This document shows, in pieces, positions 1 through 7,338 of a stretch of DNA of 17,054 nt. Below the pieces are notes generated by a model. It was not told the origin of the DNA. It ran no database searches and saw only the letters and a list, made by a program, of their open reading frames with translations. Position numbers and translations under genes: made by a program. Position 1 is the first letter of the stretch. Every line of letters begins with the position of its first letter. This stretch comes from JAUVUV01 sp964548275 (GTDB taxonomy: Bacteria > Gemmatimonadota > Glassbacteria > GWA2-58-10): assembly GCA_964548275.1 (NCBI GenBank), contig CAZJQI010000074.1, forward strand, positions 1 to 17,054, written 5' to 3'.

Positions 1-50
<50 letters not shown>

Positions 51-58
51 ATATTCAG

Positions 59-91
59 CCCCGGTGACAACTGTTGCCGGGGCTTTTTGTT
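59..91 (+). terminator. Rho-independent terminator after tRNA-Gly copy 1
   Basis: CCCCGGTGAC (59-68) pairs with GTTGCCGGGG (73-82) through a four-base loop, with two G-U pairs, and is followed by a T-run. It ends the tRNA transcript. Nearly the same terminator recurs after the copy at 3918. Confidence 0.85.
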
Positions 92-122
92 TGCATGCAT
101 TGGCAAATTTCCTCTTTTTTTC

Positions 123-176
123 TTGCGGTTTCCGTGATTTCTCCTTAATATCGTTCCAGAGACCGCATTTCGGCAT
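123..176 (+). repeat. Direct repeat R1, copy 1
   Basis: The core at 130-164 matches 673-707 at 32 of 35 positions (core text TTCCGTGA-T/A-TTCTCCTTAA), and weaker similarity extends to either side, including a CGGCA block. GCGGTTTC at 126-133 and GAGACCGC at 159-166 form an imperfect inverted pair, so the unit may fold. The stretch from 92 to 407 holds no convincing gene; this repeat is the only structure I see in it. Confidence 0.6.
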
Positions 177-407
177 ATTGGCAAGGCTCGACACAAGAGA
201 CACGACACAAGGCAAGAATCTCTGTTTTCGCTGCAGACAATATCCCAAGAGTTGAGAACAAGCACATCGCCCATTGGATCACAGCCACTATCGATACGTG
301 CCGCGGTTTGGCAGGAAAACCCTAAAAAATGATACATAAATAGAAACATTTAGAAATAGTTGAGCCGCACTGACCAACTCTATTTCATATCCTTCAGGGG
401 ATGAATT

Positions 408-680
408 ATGTTCTGTCCGAACTGTGGAACAAAGGTTAGTGACAGCGAAAATTTCTGCAATTCTTGCGGTACGAAATTGACAAAGTTGCCCACAGGGGAA
501 GTAAAAGACAAGGTTCAAGAAGCAAAAGATATCGGTATTCAGTCAGCAAAGGAAAGCCCATTAGAATCTGAACCAAGCGTTCAGGGAGTAGAAAAGCCCG
601 AAGAAAGAATTGAGTATGCTGGGTTCTGGAAAAGATTCGTTGCCGCCATTATAGATTTACTATACTTTCCATTTCCGTGA
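408..680 (+). pseudogene. Truncated zinc-ribbon/RDD-domain membrane protein
   Basis: The N-terminus is a double-CxxC zinc ribbon (C3, C6, C17, C20: CPNCG and CNSCG). A charged linker to about residue 70 follows, then the start of an RDD-type membrane domain (YAGFWKRFVAAIIDLLYF). RDD domains normally run about 100 or more residues with several membrane helices; this one stops in the middle of its first helix, at residue 90. The stop codon lies inside the second copy of direct repeat R1 (673-707), so the 3' part looks replaced by the repeat. An AGGGG seven bases before the ATG is a usable ribosome site. It may still yield a 90-residue zinc-ribbon peptide, but I read it as a broken gene. Confidence 0.65.
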
Positions 681-717
681 ATTCTCCTTAATATCGTTTC
701 ATAGACCTGCAAAACGG
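666..717 (+). repeat. Direct repeat R1, copy 2
   Basis: Second copy of the repeat at 123-176, with the best-conserved 35 bases at 673-707. Its TTCCGTGA supplies the TGA that ends the truncated zinc-ribbon/RDD reading frame. This suggests that the recombination or deletion that cut the gene happened at the repeat edge, near 660-673. Confidence 0.6.
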
Positions 718-867
718 CACACCGGTTAGGCCTCCACAATAGATCGATTCTCGGAAACAAGCCCTTTCTTGACAGTTCGTGACCTCTTCAAAAGACGAAT
801 GATTTCGCTCAGAATAGAAAAAGAAAGCCATCTATAGCTGTTTCAATTTTGATATGAGGAATATCAG

Positions 868-1437
868 ATGAAAACGTTTATTTTTCCTGTTGTTATTCTT
901 CTCTGCCTTGCATGTTCGGATAAAACCCTTACCTCATATGTGACTGGCGAGCAAATGCCAGGAACCAGCGAAATTACGCTTGTCAGTAGTGCAGGATTCA
1001 TCAGTTGCTTTTCAAGCTCACTTGGAACAAATGCGCCAGTTTTCTTTTATGGTTCGCTTTCTCATCCAACTAATATGAGATTCCCTTCGCAGAGCTGGAT
1101 TGATGGTTATTTTAAAACCCAAATAGAGAATAAACAGTTCTACAACAGTATTCATTTTTCAGATTACTCTGTTGCTGTGCGACTCTATATTCCTGCTGAT
1201 GATTCAACGCTTATCAGGCAGGCTTTTATTACGGAATCAGAAATTATCAAGTTGATTGGCAATGACGATTACTCAACAGGATATTTATACCCGCCAAAAG
1301 AAGAACTGCAAATCTCCTGGGATTACGCCGATTCCCTGGGTGTTGCCGTTTCTCCCGGCTGGTACGCTTTCTGTACGGAGTACGTGGAAGAAGATGATGC
1401 CCTTCTTTTCTGGTTCTATCTCGCTGCACAACCCTGA
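868..1437 (+). CDS. Putative lipoprotein of unknown function
   Basis: 189 residues. The first 16 form a short signal peptide ending in CLAC, with C16 as the likely lipidated cysteine; the lipobox is imperfect because position -3 is C rather than L. The rest is soluble, with aromatic and acidic residues and no repeats or motif I can assign. Start choice: TGAGGA at 855-860, seven bases before the ATG, is a good ribosome site. The stop codon at 1435-1437 lies only nine bases before tRNA-Gly fragment 2, so the 3' end may have been set by the recombination that placed the fragment. Composition is AT-rich relative to the genes after 4400. Function unknown. Confidence 0.6.
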   Translation: MKTFIFPVVILLCLACSDKTLTSYVTGEQMPGTSEITLVSSAGFISCFSSSLGTNAPVFFYGSLSHPTNMRFPSQSWIDGYFKTQIENKQFYNSIHFSDYSVAVRLYIPADDSTLIRQAFITESEIIKLIGNDDYSTGYLYPPKEELQISWDYADSLGVAVSPGWYAFCTEYVEEDDALLFWFYLAAQP

Positions 1438-1446
1438 CCCGGCCCC

Positions 1447-1489
1447 CCCAAGCTGGACGTCGTGGGTTCGATTCCCATCGCCCGCTCCA
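1447..1489 (+). repeat. tRNA-Gly 3' fragment, copy 2 (att-like)
   Basis: 43 bases match tRNA-Gly copy 1 from the anticodon loop to the CCA, with one T-loop difference (TTCGATT for TTCGAGT). No 5' half lies upstream; the preceding bases are the end of the lipoprotein gene. It cannot be a functional tRNA. Duplicated tRNA 3' ends are the usual footprint of site-specific integration into tRNA genes. Its terminator differs from those of copies 1 and 3, as expected if it came in with a different element. Confidence 0.85.
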
Positions 1490-1496
1490 GATAAAA

Positions 1497-1530
1497 GCCC
1501 CGGCAAAAGGGATTGCCGGGGGCTTTTTTT
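1497..1530 (+). terminator. Rho-independent terminator after tRNA fragment 2
   Basis: CCCCGGCAA pairs with TTGCCGGGG through a six-base loop, followed by a C and a run of eight or more Ts. It is placed like the terminators of copies 1 and 3 but with different loop and flanking bases. It would also end transcripts from the lipoprotein gene. Confidence 0.85.
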
Positions 1531-1686
1531 TCTCAAGCATGGTTATAATATTATGCCTTTTACCAGCCTCTATTCAGCAGAAGAAGATTCCGCTGGTGAC
1601 TATTACTCTCTTTTTATCTGTACCATTCCGGACAGCTTTTTATGATTAAATAATTGTCTGCAACTGTACTGTGAAAAGCTTAAGTT

Positions 1687-2127
1687 TTACACATTCAAGT
1701 CATTTTCATCAATCACCTCTTCACCCACTCCCTTACGTCTCGATTCAATCTTCTGTTGCTGAGATTCAAGCTGCAGGTCATAAGCTTTCTCTGCTTTGGC
1801 GCGCAACGGAGCCAACATACGGTAATACAACAATAGAGCACACCCTATTAATAATACAGGCACGAACCATATCAGCATGTACAGAGCGGCTTCTGCTTTG
1901 CCGGCAAAACTAAGAATCAGAGCACCGATCATACCGGCAATACCCAATGCAGAAATAATCAAGCCACTACCCAGGACTGCCCCGCCAGGCAGAGCAGGTT
2001 TGGTCATATCCCTTTCGCTATCCACAAGTCCTTTTTCAATCTTCTCCATGCGTTCCTTGTAATCAAGGTATAATATAAATCCTGCGAATATCATTCCGGC
2101 TACGGCTATAAGAATTTTCCAGTCCAT
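1687..2127 (-). CDS. Small three-helix membrane protein (possibly DUF6249-like)
   Basis: 146 residues from the ATG at 2127. I prefer this start to a longer reading because GGAGGT sits a few bases upstream of it and a membrane segment follows at once. Helices are at about residues 4-22, 52-74 and 80-103, and the C-terminal tail is charged and Q/E/K-rich. The size and layout recall small DUF6249-type membrane proteins, but I cannot confirm the family. It is divergent from the ECF sigma/anti-sigma pair across 319 bases, so it could be a target of that sigma factor. A motif GGTCTAATAA, resembling an ECF -10 element, lies about 50 bases upstream of the start on this strand. Confidence 0.65.
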   Translation of the reverse strand: MDWKILIAVAGMIFAGFILYLDYKERMEKIEKGLVDSERDMTKPALPGGAVLGSGLIISALGIAGMIGALILSFAGKAEAALYMLIWFVPVLLIGCALLLYYRMLAPLRAKAEKAYDLQLESQQQKIESRRKGVGEEVIDENDLNV

Positions 2128-2446
2128 TTTTGACCTCCGTTCGTGTTGTGAAAATTGCTCAAACCTGATTATTAGACCGTGCATTTGGGGAGTTGTATGC
2201 AACTATTTTCATCCGTTGTTTTCGTGGTGTGCGGTTATGTATTGTAGATCTTCCTCTGCGCTGTTGTTGAGTGTCATTTGTTATACATTGCACCAGACCC
2301 TATATTCAAAAGTTCTTTTTTTGCATATGAATTGGAATTTATCCAGTCAAAATATTTAAGGGCATAAATTCGCATTGCTTCGGTTATTGGAATTCCGTTG
2401 AGTTGTTGACTATATTAATTAGACTCACTTACCTTACGAGTGTTGC
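2128..2446. promoter_or_regulatory. Divergent intergenic region between membrane protein and ECF sigma genes
   Basis: This gene-free, AT-rich stretch must hold two divergent promoters. On the minus strand a GGTCTAATAA resembles ECF -10 sites, with AACT-containing sequence upstream, though the spacing is shorter than usual. On the plus strand GGAATT, 16 bases and TATATT lie just before the sigma gene. A dyad AGTTG-tatg-CAACT is at 2191-2204 and could be an operator. None of these is strong enough for a firm promoter call. Confidence 0.3.
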
Positions 2447-2992
2447 ATGCAGACCCGATTCAAGCGCCTGGTGGAAAAACACCAGAATGCCGTATACAAC
2501 CAGGCTTACCGCATACTGGGTAGCCGTGAGGAAGCAGAAGAGGCAACCCAGGATGTTTTTATGCGCGTATACCGGGGATTGAGCGCTTTCCGGGGTGAAA
2601 GCAGGCTCTCGACCTGGGTTTATAGAATTACGACTAATGTTTGCTTAAACCGCCTTCGGTTAAAAAAACACGATACCGTCAGTCTTGATGAGCCCGTGGC
2701 CGACGATGGCAGACCTTTGGCTGAACTCCTGGCCGACCTGCTGGATACACCCGATAAACAGTACGAGCGAAAACAACTGGCAAAAATCCTGGCGGAACAG
2801 GTTCACCGCCTGCCGGCTACATGGGACCAGGCAATAAACCTGCATCATTTTCAAGGCTTTTCTTACACTGAGATATCAAAGATAATGAAACTACCGCGCC
2901 CTACAGTGGCGTCTTTTATACTCCGCGGCCGGCAACGACTTGTCATGATGTTAACTTCGAGTCTCGGCAAGGCGGAAATCAACTCTCCTTAG
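2447..2992 (+). CDS. ECF-type RNA polymerase sigma factor
   Basis: 181 residues, the normal length for an RpoE-like group 4 sigma factor. Region 2 spans about residues 7-70 (AYRILGSREEAEEATQDVF, then RLSTWVYRITTN). Region 4, with its helix-turn-helix, spans about 118-168 (GFSYTEISKIMKLPRPTVAS). It directs core polymerase to a set of envelope- or stress-related promoters. The ATG at 2447 is the only plausible start, since a TAG lies in frame at 2420-2422; its ribosome site is weak. The next gene starts 11 bases after the stop and looks like the matching anti-sigma factor. Both genes lie between tRNA-Gly fragments 2 and 3, so they may have arrived as cargo. Confidence 0.92.
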   Translation: MQTRFKRLVEKHQNAVYNQAYRILGSREEAEEATQDVFMRVYRGLSAFRGESRLSTWVYRITTNVCLNRLRLKKHDTVSLDEPVADDGRPLAELLADLLDTPDKQYERKQLAKILAEQVHRLPATWDQAINLHHFQGFSYTEISKIMKLPRPTVASFILRGRQRLVMMLTSSLGKAEINSP

Positions 2993-3003
2993 GGGATCGT
3001 ATC

Positions 3004-3585
3004 ATGGACAGGAACGAGTTTGAGAAATATTCGGCAGCCTATGTAGAGGGCTTGCTCAATAAAGAACGGTCTCGGGAACTGGAGGTTCAGGCTGCTAAAG
3101 ATCCAGCCTGCGACAAGCTTATACAAATGAACAAACTGGTAATGGATACTCTTAATAGCGTTGAAAAGCTTGAGACTCCCCCCGGACTTGACAGGAAAAT
3201 TTTTGCAGCGGTGGAAAAGCAAGAGCAAGAGGCTCAGGAAGACCGTGCCTTGAGGAAACGTGCTTTTTACTTCAGCCTGGGGCTGGCTTGTGCAGGTGTT
3301 TTATGCACCATAATCCTGACGCAAATAGCGGTGGAAGGAGGAGCCGCATCCTTGTTTACAGGTTACAGCTTTTATAAATGGTTGCCATCCGATGGTTTCT
3401 TAGTTCTTTTAGAGGATAGTAGCCGTATGTTTTCTAACCTACTATTCCAATCATTACCCTTCAAGTTAGAAAACGTAAGAATTCCTGATTCTTTTATAAT
3501 CAGCTCCGTCGGTTGTCTTATTGCGGGAGTTTTCTTCTGGTCTCTACAAAAAAAGAACCGTGTTACCAGGCTACTTATACACTAA
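3004..3585 (+). CDS. Membrane anti-sigma factor (putative)
   Basis: 193 residues. The N-terminal 85 residues are charged and helical (EFEKYSAAYVEGLLNKERSRELE), as in anti-sigma domains that clamp ECF factors in the cytoplasm. One membrane helix follows at about 88-107, a periplasmic stretch to about 163, and a second hydrophobic helix near 164-181 with a basic tail. The zinc-binding HxxxCxxC of the common ZAS type is absent, so release would depend on another trigger such as proteolysis. Placement 11 bases after the sigma gene is the main support. AGGGG ahead of the ATG is the likely ribosome site. Having two membrane helices is less usual than one. Confidence 0.7.
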   Translation: MDRNEFEKYSAAYVEGLLNKERSRELEVQAAKDPACDKLIQMNKLVMDTLNSVEKLETPPGLDRKIFAAVEKQEQEAQEDRALRKRAFYFSLGLACAGVLCTIILTQIAVEGGAASLFTGYSFYKWLPSDGFLVLLEDSSRMFSNLLFQSLPFKLENVRIPDSFIISSVGCLIAGVFFWSLQKKNRVTRLLIH

Positions 3586-3917
3586 ACAAATTAGATACTT
3601 TTGAACCAAAGAATATGAGACAAGATGGTTTAAGAATTTTGATGTTAGTGACAATTGTAAATTCACCTCGCAAGAAAAAAACTTCAGGATAAGCTGAACA
3701 TGTTTTCTTGATATCTTGAGGATTAAATGTTGTTTCAATTATTGTAATTTGATACACAACACATGATTAAGACTGGGCCAGTTTGTGCCAGTATTGGTTC
3801 GAATTCATCGTTTCTGTACATATCTATGACACCGGCTCAAAAGCAATGAAACGCAGCATCCATGCGCTTCTGGGTTGATTTATAATAAGTTAGAAGAACA
3901 ACTCAAAACCGACATCT
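3586..3917. other. Gene-free AT-rich stretch
   Basis: 332 bases between the anti-sigma stop and tRNA-Gly fragment 3. I see no credible coding region, no terminator hairpin for the sigma operon and no integrase or excisionase remnant. A short repeated CCAGT occurs near 3780 (gggCCAGTttgtgCCAGTa). Short reading frames on either strand lack ribosome sites. Confidence 0.5.
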
Positions 3918-3967
<50 letters not shown>

Positions 3968-3975
3968 ATATTCAG

Positions 3976-4005
3976 CCCCGGTAACGACCGTTGCCGGGGT
4001 TTTTT
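3976..4005 (+). terminator. Rho-independent terminator after tRNA fragment 3
   Basis: CCCCGGTAAC (3976-3985) pairs with GTTGCCGGGG (3990-3999) through loop GACC, with one G-U pair, and six Ts follow. It insulates the B12 operon promoter at 4022 from the accessory zone upstream. Confidence 0.88.
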
Positions 4006-4021
4006 GTTTCCTGTTCGAATC

Positions 4022-4050
4022 TTGACATTCCAGGCAATCACAACTATTAT
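4022..4050 (+). promoter_or_regulatory. Sigma70-type promoter for the riboswitch-btuB unit
   Basis: TTGACA (4022-4027), exactly 17 bases, then TATTAT (4045-4050): a perfect -35 and a -10 matching five of six consensus bases. Transcription would start near 4057, giving a leader of about 350 bases that carries the cobalamin riboswitch. It sits just after the terminator of tRNA fragment 3. Confidence 0.65.
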
Positions 4051-4211
4051 CCAGCAGCACCTAAAAGCTTATCTTTCAAAGGGCTGATACGATCAGGATG
4101 AATAAGCCTTAACTAAAATATCGAAAGGAGAAGCCTGCCCGGTTGAACTGATTTATTGAACCATTTTCGAACCCTGAAACATTCAATTGATCTGCCCGGT
4201 ATTTAATCGCA

Positions 4212-4411
4212 CTTCTGTCTTTCAAGGGAAGTCGGGTAACCAAACCCGCGCTGACGTGCAGCCGTGGGGAGCATGCCACGGACCGGATGAGGCCACTGTC
4301 CTGTAAAGGGCGGGAAGGCCCGTCCATAAAAAGGTCCGCTCCCGAGCCGGAAAACCTTGAGACGGAAGACTGGTTCATTCCACGCCTTTCACGTCTAAAG
4401 GAGGATGAACG
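4212..4411 (+). ncRNA. Cobalamin (B12) riboswitch with kissing loop and SD-masking hairpin
   Basis: Conserved cobalamin-aptamer elements appear in order: AAGGGAA (4224-4230), a GGGT...AA...CCC stem, GCTGACGTGCAGC (L5), a CCACTG B12 box near 4292, GGGAAGGC, and GAGCCGGAAAACC. The basal stem pairs 4212-4226 (CTTCTGTCTTTCAAG) with 4356-4368 (CTTGAGACGGAAG). Downstream, CCTTT (4385-4389) pairs with AAAGG (4397-4401), which is part of the AAAGGAGG ribosome site. The loop of that hairpin carries CACGTC (4390-4395), an exact complement of GACGTG (4253-4258) in L5. This is the known L5-L13 kissing interaction: with B12 bound the ribosome site is hidden and btuB translation falls. Confidence 0.9.
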
Positions 4412-6409
4412 ATGAAAAGATTCAAGCTCCCTCCCCTTCGATCCATTATCTATATCTTCTTATTCCCGCTTTTTGCATTCGCACAGGATGTCGAGGATCT
4501 CGGCACGATTGTCGTTACAGCCACCAAAAGCGAAACTGCTCTGCGTCACGTGAGCACCACCACCACAGTAATCACCCGTGAGGAGATCCTGCGCAGGGGC
4601 CATAAAACCGCTGTGGAAGCCCTCCGCGATGTGGTGAGTTTCGATATCAATCATTCCGGAGGTCCCGGCGCACTTTCTGCCCCTCAGCTGCGGGGTTTGA
4701 CAGGCAGATTCATCGTGGTGATGATTGACGGGGTGCGGGTGAACGACCCCTCGGATGCAAACGGCGGAGTTGGTACGATTTTCAGCCATCTCACCACCGA
4801 GGATATCGAGCGTATCGAGGTTGTGCGCGGCCCACAGAGCCCGCTTTACGGGTCCAACGCTGCTGCAGGCGTGATCAACATCATTACCCGCTCAGGAACC
4901 GGGGACGGCAAAATAAAGGCATCCTACGAGGCCGGCTCGCTGAGCAGCCAGCAGATGAATTTCGGCTACAATATCAAAAAACAAGGTTTCAAGTTCCGCG
5001 CGGACCAGGGGATCACTGCAACAAATGGTGTAATCGCCCTGGAAAAATACCGCAACTACACCACAAGCCTAAAAATCGGGTACCAGAAGGAAAACAATTT
5101 CATATGGGAAACCCTGATCCGTTACACCCGCATGAACCGCAATTTCGCCGAGTTCCAGGAAAATTACAGTGGTAAATTCTGGGCGGTCAACATCCCTGAT
5201 CCAAACCAGAAAAACGAATTCGATTACACCACTGTGGGTAATAAGCTCATACACCGGATCAAGGACTTCTGGCAGCATCAGTTTAATTTCGGAGTCAGTG
5301 CTCGGGAGCGGAGAACAATAGACGGTGGTGACGGCCAGCTGGGCACCAGGATTGCGGTTGAGGATGAATTCGGCTGGGATGGAAGCCTTCTTTACAGAAA
5401 AGGAGATATCGTGCCGGTCTTCGATTTCGGCCCCGCTGATTATAGTTACAGGGGCGTCAACTACGATTTCGACTACAGGCACACTTTCACCACCAGCGCA
5501 GAGTATGTATCAGATATCCTTACAGCCGGGTTTGAATATCTCTCTCAGAATTACAAACAGAAAGGCACATACGGCGATATGCATGGAGATATTGGCATCG
5601 CCAGTGTTTATATCCACAACCAGGCCCTGTTTATGGATGAGGCGCTGAGCCTCAACGCCGGCCTGCGCCGCGACGATCACGACCAGGCAGGCGGCTCGAC
5701 CACCGGATTGCTCGGCCTTGCCTTCGATATTGCAAGCGCGGGATTGATCCTGCGGGCCAACGTGGGAAACGCTTTTCGCGCCCCGTCGATCTTCGAGCTC
5801 TACCCCTCCGCTTTCGGCGGCAATCCCGATCTGAAACCGGAAAAAAGCTATACTTATGAGTTCGGTTTCGAAAAATACGCACTGAACAAGACGTTCCGTT
5901 TCATGCTCGCAACCTGGCATGCTGAAGTCGATGATGCGATTGTCTGGGCCTGGACAGGTCCTGGATCCTATGACGGCAAGTACATGAATATAGACCGGGC
6001 ACAATCCGACGGTGTCGAACTGGGCCTCCGGCTAAATCCCGGTCCGAACTGGATTTTCGGCTTTAATTACACTTATACGGACAGCCGAAAATACAGCTCC
6101 GCCAGCGGCACCTGGTCGCGCAACGTGCAGCTTCCATACAACAAGTTCAACCTGAACGCTACCTGGCTTTTCAGGGGAGCCTCGCTCAGCGTGGACGGCT
6201 ACTGGGTGGATGATACCCGCCTGCGCTGGAACGGCCTGGATAAGATGGAAAGTTATTTCAAGCTCGACCTGGCAGGCCGCATTCCTCAGAACAAAAATTT
6301 CATCTGGACTTTCCGGGCCACGAACCTGTTCAACGAGGATTACTATGAAGGAATGGCTTACAGGGAAGCCGGCCTCTGCGCTTTTGCCGGGATCGAGCTT
6401 CACTATTAA
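4412..6409 (+). CDS. btuB: TonB-dependent outer-membrane receptor, BtuB-like (cobalamin uptake)
   Basis: 665 residues, the usual size for BtuB-type receptors. A signal peptide ends near AFA-QD (residue 24). The TonB box is GTIVVTA at 31-37. The plug domain follows (VITREEIL through IDGVRVND, then IERIEVVRGPQSPLYGSNAAAGVINIIT), then a 22-strand-type barrel ending in an aromatic-rich C-terminus (CAFAGIELHY). It imports a corrinoid across the outer membrane using energy passed by TonB. The cobalamin riboswitch directly upstream is the best evidence for the substrate. AAAGGAGG before the ATG fixes the start and is the sequence masked by the riboswitch. The next gene encodes a TonB, so the receptor and its energiser are likely co-transcribed. 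Confidence 0.92.
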   Translation: MKRFKLPPLRSIIYIFLFPLFAFAQDVEDLGTIVVTATKSETALRHVSTTTTVITREEILRRGHKTAVEALRDVVSFDINHSGGPGALSAPQLRGLTGRFIVVMIDGVRVNDPSDANGGVGTIFSHLTTEDIERIEVVRGPQSPLYGSNAAAGVINIITRSGTGDGKIKASYEAGSLSSQQMNFGYNIKKQGFKFRADQGITATNGVIALEKYRNYTTSLKIGYQKENNFIWETLIRYTRMNRNFAEFQENYSGKFWAVNIPDPNQKNEFDYTTVGNKLIHRIKDFWQHQFNFGVSARERRTIDGGDGQLGTRIAVEDEFGWDGSLLYRKGDIVPVFDFGPADYSYRGVNYDFDYRHTFTTSAEYVSDILTAGFEYLSQNYKQKGTYGDMHGDIGIASVYIHNQALFMDEALSLNAGLRRDDHDQAGGSTTGLLGLAFDIASAGLILRANVGNAFRAPSIFELYPSAFGGNPDLKPEKSYTYEFGFEKYALNKTFRFMLATWHAEVDDAIVWAWTGPGSYDGKYMNIDRAQSDGVELGLRLNPGPNWIFGFNYTYTDSRKYSSASGTWSRNVQLPYNKFNLNATWLFRGASLSVDGYWVDDTRLRWNGLDKMESYFKLDLAGRIPQNKNFIWTFRATNLFNEDYYEGMAYREAGLCAFAGIELHY

Positions 6410-6446
6410 GTCTTGCTCGATAACAGTTGTAATATGAACTTCAAAC

Positions 6447-6463
6447 TTTTTTTTTAAAAAAAA
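6447..6463 (+). other. T9A8 tract between btuB and tonB
   Basis: Nine Ts run straight into eight As. The tract is self-complementary and strongly bent or flexible. It could be a weak attenuator or an UP-like element for a secondary tonB promoter; no GC hairpin precedes the T-run, so it is not a standard terminator. Confidence 0.4.
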
Positions 6464-6490
6464 TGATTTTGAAAGCCCAGGGAAGGGATT

Positions 6491-7177
6491 ATGTGGTTTT
6501 CAACCAGAAACTATGAAAAACTTATTTTTCCCGCTCTAACCCTTTCAATGGGCTTTCACCTTCTCGCAGCATTCGTGCCAAAGGGGGTGGTGGAGTTGGT
6601 GACTGTCTCTCGAGAGCCGCCCTCTCCGGCACCCCGGTTTCTGTTCGTGTCTTTAGCCAGGGAAAGCGTGCCTGTTTATGTGGAAAAGACACTGGAGGAA
6701 ACCCCTGAGTTCGCCGGCCAGATTCTTGCTCCTGCACCACCTGAACCCCGCTCGAGCGCCCTGAGAGGAGACAGCCTTGCCCGGGTGGAGATTTTCGCCC
6801 TGGAGTTGCTTTCAACCCCGGGGGCCGGGATCGACAGCCTAACCTCCTTTGACAGCGAAACAGTCAATGCCGATTCCCTGGCGGATATAACTTCATATAT
6901 TGCAGCGATTTACGAGCGAATAAGCCGGGCAAAGTATTATCCGGAGGTTTCGCGCAGACTCGGGCAGGAGGGCGAGGTCGAGGTAAGCTTTGCAATCAGC
7001 CGTGAGGGCGGCCTTGATAGCGAAACCCGTCTGCTCACCCCCTCCCCTTACGGACCGTTAAACCGTGCCGCCAGGAAAAGCATCGGGCGATCCGCCCCTT
7101 TCCCTCCTCTTCCGGAATGTATCAGGATAAATCACCTGCCCCTTAAGGTGAGAATCGTCTTCCAATTAAACGATTGA
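6491..7177 (+). CDS. tonB: TonB-like energy transducer
   Basis: 228 residues. A single N-terminal membrane anchor lies at about 11-30 (FPALTLSMGFHLLAAFVP). The periplasmic linker is only modestly proline-rich (APAPPEPRSS near 80-89). A TonB C-terminal domain spans about 137-228, with the family's YP at 150-151 (KYYPEVSRRLGQEGEVEVSF) and a SAPFPPLP block near 201. It carries proton-motive energy to TonB-dependent receptors and normally works with ExbB and ExbD, which are not in this window. It lies 81 bases after btuB on the same strand, so it is probably dedicated to, or at least co-regulated with, corrinoid uptake. GGAAGGG ahead of the ATG is the ribosome site. Confidence 0.88.
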   Translation: MWFSTRNYEKLIFPALTLSMGFHLLAAFVPKGVVELVTVSREPPSPAPRFLFVSLARESVPVYVEKTLEETPEFAGQILAPAPPEPRSSALRGDSLARVEIFALELLSTPGAGIDSLTSFDSETVNADSLADITSYIAAIYERISRAKYYPEVSRRLGQEGEVEVSFAISREGGLDSETRLLTPSPYGPLNRAARKSIGRSAPFPPLPECIRINHLPLKVRIVFQLND

Positions 7178-7237
7178 CTCCTTCCGAAATATATTTTGGC
7201 AATCAGGCTGCAATTAACTTAGACCCCGATTTATCAT

Positions 7238-7266
7238 TTGACAGCCCTGCAGCATCATCCTTACTT
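7238..7266 (+). promoter_or_regulatory. Possible promoter for the Gfo/Idh gene
   Basis: A perfect TTGACA at 7238-7243 is followed after 17 bases by TTACTT, a poor -10. It lies about 95 bases before the oxidoreductase start in the only sizeable gap after tonB. Confidence 0.35.
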
Positions 7267-7338
7267 TGTTATCTGCGAATAGATAATGATATTTATTATT
7301 TTATATTTTAATACTGCAACCAACTGGAGGAAAAATAG

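Noticed and set aside
355..382. AGTTG...CAACT dyad with a GTTGAGC, reminiscent of integron attC core sites
   Set aside because: Only five paired bases, no second core pair, no integron integrase and no repeated attC in the window.
769..797. TTGACA at 769-774 as a promoter for the lipoprotein gene
   Set aside because: No acceptable -10 lies 16-18 bases downstream.
1247..1540. Reading frames crossing tRNA-Gly fragment 2 that translate to SNPRRPAWGG- or SWTSWVRFPSP-like peptides
   Set aside because: These are well-known false translations of tRNA 3' ends; they have no ribosome sites and overlap the terminator.
4460..6403. Long minus-strand frames inside btuB (109-164 codons)
   Set aside because: They lie opposite a strongly supported TonB-receptor gene, show no recognisable domain and follow from its codon bias.
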